Below, piece by piece: positions 7,913 through 16,562 of a stretch of 64,000 nt of DNA. Position numbers and translations under genes: made by a program. Positions within the stretch are counted from its first letter, which is position 1. The number at the start of each line of letters is the position of its first letter. This DNA is from Huintestinicola sp050874005 (GTDB lineage Bacteria > Bacillota > Clostridia > Oscillospirales > Ruminococcaceae), in NCBI RefSeq assembly GCF_050874005.1, contig NZ_JBNMJV010000007.1, positions 1 to 64,000 on the forward strand, in the 5' to 3' direction. The notes under the pieces are model-generated. The model saw only the letters and a list, made by a program, of their open reading frames with translations, was not told the DNA's origin and ran no database searches.

Positions 7913-8272
7913 TTATGTAGCTCCGCCTGTGCCAAGACCGAAACTGATGGATAGAGCGTTGTTGACCTGATTCATTGAAGGAGGGTCAAGCTCTCCCATT
8001 CGTTCCTTGAGCCTTTTTTTGTCTATTGTACGGATCTGCTCCAGAAGAACAACGCTGTCCTTTGAAAGTCCGCATTTGTCTGCGTTCAGCTCAATATGTG
8101 TCGGGAGCTTTGCCTTTTCACGCTGGCTTGTAATTGCGGCGGCTATTACTGTGGGGCTGTGACGGTTTCCCACGTCGTTCTGTACTATCAGAACGGGTCT
8201 TATTCCTCCCTGCTCCGAGCCGACTACGGGGCTGAGATCCGCATAATATATTTCTCCTCTTTTTACAGACAT
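7913..8272 (-). CDS. mazF: MazF/PemK-type endoribonuclease toxin
   Basis: This 119-residue protein has the MazF fold signature: VKRGEIYYADLSPVVGSEQG, GIRPVLIVQNDVGN, SPTVIAAAITSQ, and SVVLLEQIRTIDKKRL. MazF enzymes cut single-stranded mRNA at short sequences. The conserved Arg (GIRP) and Ser/Thr (TSQ) active-site positions are present. No MazE-type antitoxin frame is seen within 160 bases upstream or elsewhere nearby, so it is an orphan in this window. Lone mazF genes do occur in Clostridia. The start has AAGGAAAGG upstream. A possible -10 (TATAAT on the minus strand near 8317) lacks a clear -35. Confidence 0.93.
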   Translation of the reverse strand: MSVKRGEIYYADLSPVVGSEQGGIRPVLIVQNDVGNRHSPTVIAAAITSQREKAKLPTHIELNADKCGLSKDSVVLLEQIRTIDKKRLKERMGELDPPSMNQVNNALSISFGLGTGGAT

Positions 8273-8371
8273 TTTAGTATCATCCTTTCCTTATTTTGTA
8301 GGAGATTTTTTCTGTCTGATTATATTTTTACCGCCTGAAAGAAAAATAATCATAGAGCGAGAAATTTTCGC

Positions 8372-8427
8372 AAAAAAATCAGGACATATCTCCGCCGGTA
8401 CCTTGGGGGTAAGACGGAAATATGCCC
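8372..8427 (-). terminator. Terminator of the CPBP protease gene
   Basis: On the minus strand a 14-15-bp stem GGGCATATTTCCGTC/GGCGGAGATATGTCC (with G-U pairs; 8426-8382) is followed by TGATTTTTTT. Confidence 0.8.
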
Positions 8428-8436
8428 CTTATTATT

Positions 8437-9513
8437 TTATGCAAGCTGTGATATTGATGTTACGGTGGTTACCAGCAGATAACCGATGACTGCAATCCAG
8501 GGAAGCGACGTGAAAAGATATTTCCAAGTGCGTGCGTTTGTATATCCGTTTGTCTCAACGAGTTTTCCGTGGGCGGAGGAAGCGTATCTGACAATTATGA
8601 CTATTGAACCGATAACGCAGACAAGGCGGAAAAGAGAAATAATTCCGGAGATTATTATAAGAGAAAGTGATGCGTTCAGCAGAGCAGATATATTGCTCAG
8701 ATTGCTTAAATTTACAGACTGCATTACTACGAGCAGCACTGCTGACATAGTATTGTTGAGAATGTGAAGGAAAATGGAGGGGATAAGTGAGCCGCTTTTA
8801 ACGGCAATATATCCCCAGACAAGACCGATCGCCATTGCAGGAAGGCACTGGGCAATGTTCTGATGCATAAGCCCGAACAGAACAGCGGACATTATTATGC
8901 CGAAAAGATTTCCGTACTTTCGCAGACCCTCAAGAAGCACTCCTCGGAATATAAGCTCCTCAAGAATTGGTCCCAAAAGGCAAATGTAGATATAGATAAG
9001 AACGTCGAGCCAAAGTGGATTTCCTTTCGGTGCAATGCTTGCCGATGATGTCTTTTCAATGCTGAAATCGGACAGCTTTCCCATTGCAGCCATTATGGCA
9101 AAAATTAGAAAAACATTAACAAATGAGGCAATAGTTGCCACGCTGAATGTCATTGATGTGGCGTTTAAAAAGCCCTTTCCGTTTAGTCCCGGGGTTTTCA
9201 GCTTACTTTTCAGATCTGCTTTGGTTATGAGCAGACCTATTCCCAGAGCTGCTATATCTGCGGCAATGGGAAAGCCATAGGAATAAATGGCGGACATTAC
9301 AGGGGTGGAGCGAAGTATCTGTTTGCCTGCTTTAATACATTCTTCGGTGAATCCGCCGCCCATTATCCCTGAGGATATGGTCATTATCAGGGTGTTAAGT
9401 CCGCTGAATATAAGCACAAGAACTATCATTATCCACGCAAGGCGGAAATAATGCTTCCGCAGTAACTTGTTTTCTTCTGCGTCGGGTGGTGCAAAGGTGT
9501 TCTGATATGTCAT
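8437..9513 (-). CDS. CPBP-family intramembrane metalloprotease
   Basis: A polytopic membrane protein of 358 residues. The C-terminal half carries the CPBP (Abi) motifs: EELIFRGVLL with EExxxR, FGLMHQN with a conserved His, and a later HILNN. These coordinate zinc within the membrane in Rce1-like prenyl-peptidases. Substrates of bacterial members are mostly unknown; some mature peptides, others protect against bacteriocins. About eight hydrophobic stretches are visible. AAAGG lies before the ATG. It follows the pdp terminator and has its own terminator, so it appears independent of the sortase operon. A second CPBP gene lies at 23516-24670. Confidence 0.9.
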   Translation of the reverse strand: MTYQNTFAPPDAEENKLLRKHYFRLAWIMIVLVLIFSGLNTLIMTISSGIMGGGFTEECIKAGKQILRSTPVMSAIYSYGFPIAADIAALGIGLLITKADLKSKLKTPGLNGKGFLNATSMTFSVATIASFVNVFLIFAIMAAMGKLSDFSIEKTSSASIAPKGNPLWLDVLIYIYICLLGPILEELIFRGVLLEGLRKYGNLFGIIMSAVLFGLMHQNIAQCLPAMAIGLVWGYIAVKSGSLIPSIFLHILNNTMSAVLLVVMQSVNLSNLSNISALLNASLSLIIISGIISLFRLVCVIGSIVIIVRYASSAHGKLVETNGYTNARTWKYLFTSLPWIAVIGYLLVTTVTSISQLA

Positions 9514-9537
9514 AATATGCCTTTCTTTTGATATGCT

Positions 9538-9560
9538 AAAAACGCTCCGAATTCGGAGCG
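9538..9560 (-). terminator. Terminator of the sortase-spoIID-pdp unit
   Basis: Compact hairpin CGCTCCGAATTCGGAGCG (9543-9560) followed on the minus strand by TTTTTAG. It closes the long leftward unit. Confidence 0.8.
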
Positions 9561-9565
9561 CATTT

Positions 9566-10873
9566 TTAGCTTCTGATTATTTTTATTACAGATTGAGCTT
9601 TTTCGCGGGCTGTATCGCTGAAATGGAATAAGTCCTTGAAATCTTTTTCGGCAGCGTCGATATCGCAGTTTGACGAGGTGACAAGCTTTCCAAGGAGCTC
9701 TCCCTTTTTAACAAAGTCACCGACAGTCTTGTTAAATATAATTCCTGCTGTGGGGTCTATATTTCCGCCTTTGACCTTTCGTCCTGCTCCGAGACCCAAG
9801 GAAACAAGTCCTGTTTTTTCACAGGATATGCCGGAAATATATCCGTCTCTCTCAGATACGACTTCTCTTGTATGGGTTGGAACGCCAAGGAGAGAGTAGT
9901 CGTAAAATGCTTTTGCATCTCCGCCCTGAAGCTTTACCATCTTTTCAAGAGCCTTCAGCGCTTTGCCCGAAGAAAGGGTATCAATTGCAAGCGCTCTGCA
10001 TTTTTCGGGGGAGCCAAGTCCTGCAATGGCAAGCATTTCCGAGGCAAGGGTCAAGGATATTTCATAAAGATCCTCGGGGCAGCTGCCCTTGAGTGCTTCT
10101 ATCGCTTCAACGACCTCAACTGCATTGCCTACTGCCATTCCAAGCGGCTTTTCCATATTGGTCAGAACTGCTGTGCATTTTTTGCCTGCAAGCTTGCCGA
10201 CTCTTATCATAGCTTCCGCAAGCTTTTCTGCGTCATCATAATTTTTCATAAACGCTCCGTCACCGACTTTAACGTCGAGAACTATTCCGTCAGCGCCTGT
10301 TGCCAGCTTTTTGCTCATAATGCTTGAACAGATAAGGGGAATACTGTCAACTGTTGCGGTAGCGTTTCTGAGGGCGTATATTTTTTTATCGGCAGGAACA
10401 AGTGAACCTGTCTGTCCGGAGATTGCAAATCCAGCTTCACGGGTCACGGAAATAAATTCGCTGTGGGTGAGAGATGTTCTCAGCCCCGGTATAGCTTCCA
10501 GCTTGTCTATTGTTCCGCCTGTATGACCCAAGCCTCTTCCCGACATTTTAGGAACATAAACTCCGCAGGCTGCACAGATCGGGGCGACAATTAGTGTCGT
10601 TTTATCTCCTATGCCGCCTGTGCTGTGCTTGTCTATGCATATTTTCCCCAGTTCTTTGGAGGGCGAATAGGTATCGCCTGAGTTTATCATTGCTGTTGTA
10701 AGCGCAGAGGTCTCCTCAGGAGTCATTCCGTTGAAGCATATTGCCATAAGCAGCGCCGACATCTGATAATCGGGGATATCTCCGCTGACAAAGCCGGTTG
10801 TTATCCATTCTATCTCCTCTTGAGATAACTCGCTGCCTCGGCGTTTTTTCATTATAATGTCATAAGCGGTCAT
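9566..10873 (-). CDS. pdp: Pyrimidine-nucleoside phosphorylase
   Basis: Splits thymidine, deoxyuridine or uridine with phosphate into base and (deoxy)ribose 1-phosphate in nucleoside salvage. The 435 residues match family length. The N-terminal KKRRGSELSQEEI and GFVSGDIPDYQMSALLMAI belong to the helical domain. KHSTGGIGDKTT at about 80-91 is the phosphate-binding signature, and KMSGRGLGHTGGTIDKLE follows. The C-terminal alpha/beta domain is complete. The Lys in KHSTGG fits the family that uses both uridine and thymidine; exact specificity is not fixed by sequence. It starts 21 bases after the SpoIID-like gene with AAGGAA upstream, so it is probably the last gene of the sortase operon, an odd partner. 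Confidence 0.94.
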   Translation of the reverse strand: MTAYDIIMKKRRGSELSQEEIEWITTGFVSGDIPDYQMSALLMAICFNGMTPEETSALTTAMINSGDTYSPSKELGKICIDKHSTGGIGDKTTLIVAPICAACGVYVPKMSGRGLGHTGGTIDKLEAIPGLRTSLTHSEFISVTREAGFAISGQTGSLVPADKKIYALRNATATVDSIPLICSSIMSKKLATGADGIVLDVKVGDGAFMKNYDDAEKLAEAMIRVGKLAGKKCTAVLTNMEKPLGMAVGNAVEVVEAIEALKGSCPEDLYEISLTLASEMLAIAGLGSPEKCRALAIDTLSSGKALKALEKMVKLQGGDAKAFYDYSLLGVPTHTREVVSERDGYISGISCEKTGLVSLGLGAGRKVKGGNIDPTAGIIFNKTVGDFVKKGELLGKLVTSSNCDIDAAEKDFKDLFHFSDTAREKAQSVIKIIRS

Positions 10874-10894
10874 AGTTTATTCCTTCTATCTCAC

Positions 10895-12493
10895 TCAGCT
10901 TATCGTAATTCCGGGGAAATAATACTGAAGTATCTGATCATAGGTGTATCCCTGTTTTGCAAGGATATTTGCGCCGTTCTGGCTCATTCCTACGCCGTGG
11001 CCGTAACCGTATGTAACAAAGGTAAATTCTCCGTCTGCGTAGCTTACATCGAAGCACCAGCTTTTTATGCCGAATTTAAGGATATTTTCACGAATCTTTC
11101 TGCCAGAAACGGTGACTTGTCCGTCAACGTTTACGCTGCTTACATAGTTTCCGTCAATTCTTCCCGTAACTGTGAGCCAGTTTGCAGGATCGTCGGAAAG
11201 GGTAATGCCAAGGTAGCTTTCAAAAGCGCTCTTTATATAGCTTTCGGAGAATGTGGTAATTACTCCGTAGTTTGGGTCGGAAGAAGCGTCAAAAGGTGTT
11301 GCTACGCTGGTAAGATAGGGAACGTGATCGCCGCCCCATACATTTTCCGCAGAGGCTGTGGTGCCTGCGGAGGAGGCTGTGTAAACGGTCTGAGCAACTG
11401 CTCCGTTATAATAGCAGCATTTTCCGAAAACTGCGTCAACTGCTTGTCTGACTTCATCCGGGACCTCGTGCTTTACAAGCACCGAAGGGACAAGACCGTT
11501 CACATTGTGATACTTTACATATGAATAAGCGGCAACAGCCTGTGCCTTTAGAGCTTCCTGACTGAACGAAGGAGACATTTCTGTTGATACTATCATACAT
11601 ACAAGGTCATATGCGTTGATTTCCTGAACGCTGCCGTCAAATCTGGCTGTAACGATCTCAGTGCCTTCGGGAGTTGTTGTAGTAAGTTCCATTTCCGAAG
11701 AAACAGGCTCTGAAAAAGAGGGAACTGTTTCAAAAAATGTGCCGCTTGATGTTATGGTGGTTGTCTCGGCAGGGTAGTAGCTGCTCCAGAATGCGGTTGT
11801 TGCTTCGGGAACAGGAGTTGTCTGAGTATTATACGCAGACTGCATTTCGTTTAGCTTCTGCATTATTTCAGCTTCGGACTGCTCTTTGTCCAGCTCTGAA
11901 AGCAGGTCGGGTGAGGGAAGATCCTCATCTGCAAATGCGCTGTTATCTTTAACAACAGCCTCACTAAGATTATTTTCCGAAATAACTATGTCAAGATCGG
12001 TATCTTCGGGAACTGCGTCATAGTTCATATCATCGGCAGGTTCAGATGGCTCGGGCTGAGAAGTTTCCGTATCGGCTCCTGCACTTTCGGTCGAAGTGAT
12101 CTCCTCTGCAGAAACGGGAACTGCGGTGGTTACTTCGGGGGCTGTATATAAAGGTGTTGCTGCAGGTGCAGTATTTTCGGAAGTGATTTCGGGAGCAGCC
12201 TGATAGCTGGGTGTATTTCTGATATGGCTGCTGACTCTTTCATTATCCGAACTGTCAGGAAGATATGCTCCGTTTCTATCATTCCCCGAAACGCCGGAGA
12301 TATTCAGGGACATTTCGGCTTTCAAAACGGAAGCCTCAGTCTCCTGTTCTGTAGGTTCGGTAGCGGTGTTATAGTAATATTCCTTGGATATCTCAGCGTC
12401 GCTGGCGTCGTCAACCATACAGAATGCAAATGTATAAAATGCTCCTATGACGCACAATGCCGCAATGCCGTTGAGAACAGCTCTCAGTTTCAT
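10895..12493 (-). CDS. SpoIID/LytB-domain cell-wall protein
   Basis: This 532-residue protein has an N-terminal membrane anchor (about 8-27), then some 250 residues of low-complexity Thr/Glu/Ser/Pro sequence, then a SpoIID domain. Family motifs are VCMIVSTEMSP, with the Glu that is catalytic in SpoIID lytic transglycosylase, EALKAQAVAAYSYVKYH, and the C-terminal YGYGHGVGMSQNGANILAKQ. SpoIID trims denuded glycan strands during engulfment. This one is 200 residues longer than SpoIID and lies next to sortases rather than sporulation genes, so a vegetative wall role is as likely. The long linker probably crosses the peptidoglycan. Confidence 0.9.
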   Translation of the reverse strand: MKLRAVLNGIAALCVIGAFYTFAFCMVDDASDAEISKEYYYNTATEPTEQETEASVLKAEMSLNISGVSGNDRNGAYLPDSSDNERVSSHIRNTPSYQAAPEITSENTAPAATPLYTAPEVTTAVPVSAEEITSTESAGADTETSQPEPSEPADDMNYDAVPEDTDLDIVISENNLSEAVVKDNSAFADEDLPSPDLLSELDKEQSEAEIMQKLNEMQSAYNTQTTPVPEATTAFWSSYYPAETTTITSSGTFFETVPSFSEPVSSEMELTTTTPEGTEIVTARFDGSVQEINAYDLVCMIVSTEMSPSFSQEALKAQAVAAYSYVKYHNVNGLVPSVLVKHEVPDEVRQAVDAVFGKCCYYNGAVAQTVYTASSAGTTASAENVWGGDHVPYLTSVATPFDASSDPNYGVITTFSESYIKSAFESYLGITLSDDPANWLTVTGRIDGNYVSSVNVDGQVTVSGRKIRENILKFGIKSWCFDVSYADGEFTFVTYGYGHGVGMSQNGANILAKQGYTYDQILQYYFPGITIS

Positions 12494-12559
12494 AGTATTA
12501 TCCTTTCTCGTATGTGTTTCTCTCTTTTTTCAGGAACAAGTGCAGATATCCTGTGACGA

Positions 12560-13603
12560 TCACTCGTCTATATATGTACCACCGTTATATTTATAGTAGA
12601 TGGCGGGCCATTTCGGATTTGGATTTTTGCTGAATTTTGTGGTATCAAAGTTTTCGGCAGTCTCACCGTCTCTCAGCTTTCTTGCAACGAGAACGTGACG
12701 GGAGTCGTCCCATTCGGTGGAGCAGGTGGAAAGTGTGAGATAAGCGTCGTTTTCATTGCAGTCAACGCCTGTAATAATGGTGCTTCGCTTGGTGATCTCA
12801 TCCATAAAATTATCATAAGTATATTCATCGTTGAAATCAATATAATTCTGATAATCGAAAAGAGGTCTGTTATCGTCGTGCTCCGGCTTTGTATTGATAA
12901 CAAAGGAGGAGATGATAACATAGGTATCTTCGGAATAATTTGTGTTGAAGTAGATGAACGGATTTTTGAGCCAATACGCAGGATCCCAGCGGTAGTAGTC
13001 CAGATTGCCGAACATTGTGCCGTCCTTCTGATTGTGGGCGTAAAGGATAATGTTATCCGAACGTTCATAACCGTCTGCAACGTTTCTGTAATCGGCAAAG
13101 CAGGTGCCGCATTGTCTCTGGTTATCGTAGAAATTGTGGTTGAGGTAGTATTCGTTGTCCTTTCCTTTTACCACAGGTTCGTCAACACAGTTCGGGATAC
13201 GGACATATCCGATCGTGTCCGCATTGATATCAAGAAGCTCCTGTGCGGCAGGAAGGACTGTGAGTGGAGGCCTTTCTTCGGGGATAAGTTCTCCCGCATT
13301 TTCCGGTGATTGTTCGATTTCTGCAGAAGCAGTCTGAGTTATCACCGACTGTTGGGCTTTCTGATATATTACCTTTAAGGTATTGTGATTTTGTTTTGCC
13401 TCGTACATTTCATAAAAATAATTTCCGAGAATTACAGCACAGACAATAAGCACAACTATTGACAAAAGCACTATAAGCTTGCTTATCACCTCGGAGGAAC
13501 TGTCGCCCTTCTGAGGGAAAAAAGATTCCTTAAAGCTTTTTTTAACCTTGGGTTTGGAGGACCTTCTTGGAGAAGAACCTCTTGCTTCATCGCTCATTGA
13601 CAT
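12560..13603 (-). CDS. Class B sortase (copy 4, promoter-distal)
   Basis: A membrane-anchored transpeptidase of 347 residues. Class B sortases attach proteins to peptidoglycan using a Cys thiolate. A basic cytoplasmic segment with QKGDSSSEVISK precedes one membrane helix (about 40-62). The catalytic set is complete: His190 (ILYAHNQ), Cys294 (LTLSTC) and Arg302 (DDSRHVL). The spacing and the NEYYLNHNF motif fit class B. It is the last of four tandem sortases and is 66 bases from the SpoIID-like gene. It lacks the acidic C-terminal extension of its neighbour. No substrate with a recognised NPQTN-type signal is visible nearby. Confidence 0.93.
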   Translation of the reverse strand: MSMSDEARGSSPRRSSKPKVKKSFKESFFPQKGDSSSEVISKLIVLLSIVVLIVCAVILGNYFYEMYEAKQNHNTLKVIYQKAQQSVITQTASAEIEQSPENAGELIPEERPPLTVLPAAQELLDINADTIGYVRIPNCVDEPVVKGKDNEYYLNHNFYDNQRQCGTCFADYRNVADGYERSDNIILYAHNQKDGTMFGNLDYYRWDPAYWLKNPFIYFNTNYSEDTYVIISSFVINTKPEHDDNRPLFDYQNYIDFNDEYTYDNFMDEITKRSTIITGVDCNENDAYLTLSTCSTEWDDSRHVLVARKLRDGETAENFDTTKFSKNPNPKWPAIYYKYNGGTYIDE

Positions 13604-13646
13604 ATGATATAACCTCTTAATTTAATTTTATGTGCCGTGTGACGGC

Positions 13647-15545
13647 TCAGTTGCCGTCGGAGTTTGCAGATGCGGTGGTTTGCTCTGTTACCGGGGCTGT
13701 AGTGCCGTTCTGAATGACCGGGGCAAGAGACAGTTTGGTGGAAGCTGTTTCGGAGCTTTCGGGAACTGCAGTATCCTCTGTTGTAGTTTCCGATGTGGGA
13801 TCGGTATAGCAGGGAGCCTTGGTGCCATTTTCGTAAATTGGAGCAAGACCAAGCCTTGACCTCTCCTCGTGGTCGATCTTCAGAGTACTGGGAACTGTTG
13901 TAGTCTCTGTTGTTGTTTCCGCCAAAGACTCAGTAGTGGATTCAGTAGTGGATTCGGTGGTCGTTTCAATAGTCGTTTCGGAAATGGTAGTTTCAGATGT
14001 TGTTTCTGATTCGGTGCGGCTCAGGATAGCGTCCCAGTCTATCTGCTTTGCGTTTGGATTAAGTCTTGCTGATGAGAAGTTTATCGCCGAAATATCCTCG
14101 CCCTCACGAACCTTTCTTGCCATTACAACAAATCGTGAATCCGAATACTCGTTGCTGCAGGTGGAAAGCACAAGAAGCTTGTCCCCGTAAACAACGTCAA
14201 TAGGCGGAATTATCTGGTTTCTCTCATTGACCTGAGACATATACCAGTTAAATGTACTCTCATTATTCAGAGTTTCGATATAGTCGTGATAATGGAAAAC
14301 CTCACCTGCGGAATCCTGTTTTTCATAAACATTTGTAACGAAATATCCGAAAATGATATAGTCGCCGATTCCGTATTCGGTATTGAAAACCACAATAGGA
14401 TTATTTTTATAAAAGTCAACGTTATTTTTATATAATTTGAGGTTTCCGAACATTGTGCCGTCCTCCTGGTTGTGACCGTAGAGAACGATGTTGGGAGATG
14501 TGTAATCCTCACTTACGGTGCAGCGGTAGTCCATAAAAATGGAACCTGCCTTATTTTTCCTGTCGTTGTAGGTGTGGGTCAGATAATATGTATTATCCGT
14601 TCCCTGAACAACAGGAAGTCTTATACCGCAGCCGTCGATCTCAATAAATCCCTTAACATTGTCGGAAAGTTCGATAAAGCTGTCCATAACGCTTTCGTTA
14701 TGCTCGATACGCTCCTCGGTGGTTGGAGGGATAGTCTCAACCTCACCGTTTTCATTTATCGTAGTGGCGACAGTTGTGGTGACCATTTCGGCAATGCTTT
14801 CAGCTTCTTCCTGTGCTTCTTCAGACTGAACCAGAGTGCTTATAAGCATAATTCCCGCTGCGATAAACACGCCTGTTGAAGCGATAAATACAAGCTTTCG
14901 GATAATTTCGGCTGCGCTGTCTCCCTTCCAGGGGATCAAACCTTGTATAAATGGACGTTTTTCGGGTTTATTATTATCGGTGCCCGTATTGTTATCTGAT
15001 TCGGCGATGTTATTATCAGGCTCAGAAGCTTCTTTGACACTATTTTCTTCGACAGCTTCTTTTTCATCGGAAATATTGCTGTCAGGTTCAAAATTATCCT
15101 CGGAAGCTTTGGCAGGGGAGTCATCTGTCTCAGCAGGTCCCTCTTCGGGAATTTTTGCAGATACAGCGTCAATGCCTGCCTCCTCGTCGAAAATAACTAT
15201 CATTCCATCCTCGTCGGTAACGGGTTCGGTGATTATTTCCTTTTGTTCTGTATGCTCGGAAGCTTTTGCTGTGCTGTGTTCGGAGAAGCTTACGTTCTCT
15301 TCGGAGCCGTCAGATATCTCCACGGGGGGCTTGTCGATAGTGCTCTGAAAACCGCTGCCAAATGCGGCTGCGTCCTCAAAAAATTTGGAAAAATCCCTGA
15401 TATCTTTTGGGGGATTTTCGGTATCTATATTTATATCGGGCTTTGGATCGCTTTTGATGTCATCGGGGATAAAATCCTCGATAAGGCTGTCGAAAAAAAC
15501 CGATACGGCAGCTTCGTTTTCAGAAGCCTTTTTTTCTTCTGACAT
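13647..15545 (-). CDS. Class B sortase with long acidic N- and C-terminal extensions (copy 3)
   Basis: At 632 residues this is about twice the normal class B sortase. Residues 1-205 are acidic, low-complexity and presumably cytoplasmic, ahead of WKGDSAAEIIRK and one membrane helix (about 217-240). The sortase domain has His358 (VLYGHNQ), Cys463 (LVLSTC) and Arg471 (YSDSRFVV). After it come about 110 residues rich in Thr, Glu and Ser, including two related segments, LGLAPIYENGTKAP and LSLAPVIQNGTTAP. Such a tail after a sortase domain is unusual. It may be glycosylated, or be a substrate or ligand segment. It lies 43 bases before copy 4, in the same unit. Confidence 0.92.
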   Translation of the reverse strand: MSEEKKASENEAAVSVFFDSLIEDFIPDDIKSDPKPDINIDTENPPKDIRDFSKFFEDAAAFGSGFQSTIDKPPVEISDGSEENVSFSEHSTAKASEHTEQKEIITEPVTDEDGMIVIFDEEAGIDAVSAKIPEEGPAETDDSPAKASEDNFEPDSNISDEKEAVEENSVKEASEPDNNIAESDNNTGTDNNKPEKRPFIQGLIPWKGDSAAEIIRKLVFIASTGVFIAAGIMLISTLVQSEEAQEEAESIAEMVTTTVATTINENGEVETIPPTTEERIEHNESVMDSFIELSDNVKGFIEIDGCGIRLPVVQGTDNTYYLTHTYNDRKNKAGSIFMDYRCTVSEDYTSPNIVLYGHNQEDGTMFGNLKLYKNNVDFYKNNPIVVFNTEYGIGDYIIFGYFVTNVYEKQDSAGEVFHYHDYIETLNNESTFNWYMSQVNERNQIIPPIDVVYGDKLLVLSTCSNEYSDSRFVVMARKVREGEDISAINFSSARLNPNAKQIDWDAILSRTESETTSETTISETTIETTTESTTESTTESLAETTTETTTVPSTLKIDHEERSRLGLAPIYENGTKAPCYTDPTSETTTEDTAVPESSETASTKLSLAPVIQNGTTAPVTEQTTASANSDGN

Positions 15546-15575
15546 ATATCATTACCTCAATAAAATTATAAGGAT

Positions 15576-16529
15576 TCAGTTTCCGTATATGAAATTCCAA
15601 TCCGGCTCCTTGGCGTCCGGATTGAGCTTTGCAAGCGATGTGTCCACCTCGGGGCTTTCACCGTCACGGACCTTTCTGCCGATAACGATGAACCTTGAAG
15701 GTTCAAACTCGTTGCTGCAGGTGGAGAGTGTCATAAACTGATCTCCCTCTTCCACGTCAACTCCTGTGATTATTTCGGAACGCTCTGTCACATTCTTCAT
15801 AAACTGCTCATAGGTATATTCCTTTGAGCCGAAGCGGATATAATTCTGGTAATCAAAAACCACTCCGTCTCTTGTCTGATCGGGGTTGACCTCGCACACG
15901 AAAAGAGCAATGATTTTATATGTATACTCTTCATAAAGATTGGAGAATGTGAATGTGGGGTGCTGGAGATAGAAATCAAACTTGCTTGTATTCTGCTTTG
16001 TGATCTTGTACTTCTGGAGAGTGCCGAACATTGAGCCATTAGCCTGATTGTGACCGTAAAGGATAATGTTGTCGCTTTGTCTGAAGCCATAGTCGTTTAC
16101 CACACAGCGGAAATCGGCAAATACGGTCCCCGGCTGAGAACTTTTGCCGTAGAAATCGTGGTTGAGATAAAAATCATTATCGCCGCACTGGACCACAACA
16201 TTATTTATGGAGGTTCCGCCTACTGTTATCCAGCCTGCGGTGTCGGGATTGTCGGCAATGAAGCTTTTCATAGAGTCCAGTTCTACAAGAGGCTCAAGGA
16301 CTGTAGTAGCTTCAGTCGTGGTCGTTTCGGAAACTGTTGTTGTCTCGGGAACGGTAGTCTCCTGGGTTATCATTACCGTGTCGGTGTGACGATTGATAAG
16401 ATCCTTGTTAAGATCTTCCGCACGCTTCTCCTGAATAAGATAATATGCAAGATAACCGAGAGAAATAACCAGTATAATAGAAGCAGCGATTATTATGACT
16501 GTTCTTGATTTTTGCTCTTTGTTGTTCAT
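15576..16529 (-). CDS. Class B sortase (copy 2)
   Basis: A 317-residue class B sortase. The short N-terminus is followed at once by a membrane helix (about 10-30), then a Thr/Glu stalk (TTVPETTTVSETTTTEATT) before the catalytic domain. His160 (ILYGHNQ), Cys271 (MTLSTC) and Arg279 (PSRFIV) form the active site. Unlike the other three copies it has no KGDSxxE motif before the membrane segment. The C-terminus (NPDAKEPDWNFIYGN) is nearly the same as that of copy 1, suggesting a local duplication. It is 30 bases from copy 3 and 33 bases from copy 1. Confidence 0.93.
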   Translation of the reverse strand: MNNKEQKSRTVIIIAASIILVISLGYLAYYLIQEKRAEDLNKDLINRHTDTVMITQETTVPETTTVSETTTTEATTVLEPLVELDSMKSFIADNPDTAGWITVGGTSINNVVVQCGDNDFYLNHDFYGKSSQPGTVFADFRCVVNDYGFRQSDNIILYGHNQANGSMFGTLQKYKITKQNTSKFDFYLQHPTFTFSNLYEEYTYKIIALFVCEVNPDQTRDGVVFDYQNYIRFGSKEYTYEQFMKNVTERSEIITGVDVEEGDQFMTLSTCSNEFEPSRFIVIGRKVRDGESPEVDTSLAKLNPDAKEPDWNFIYGN

Positions 16530-16562
16530 TTGTTCTACCTCAAAATTTATATTTTTATAATG

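Noticed and set aside
13917..14025. Short tandem repeats in the Thr/Glu tail of the large sortase, considered as a CRISPR-like or minisatellite array
   Set aside because: The repeats are imperfect ACT/GAA codon repeats within an open frame and have no spacers.
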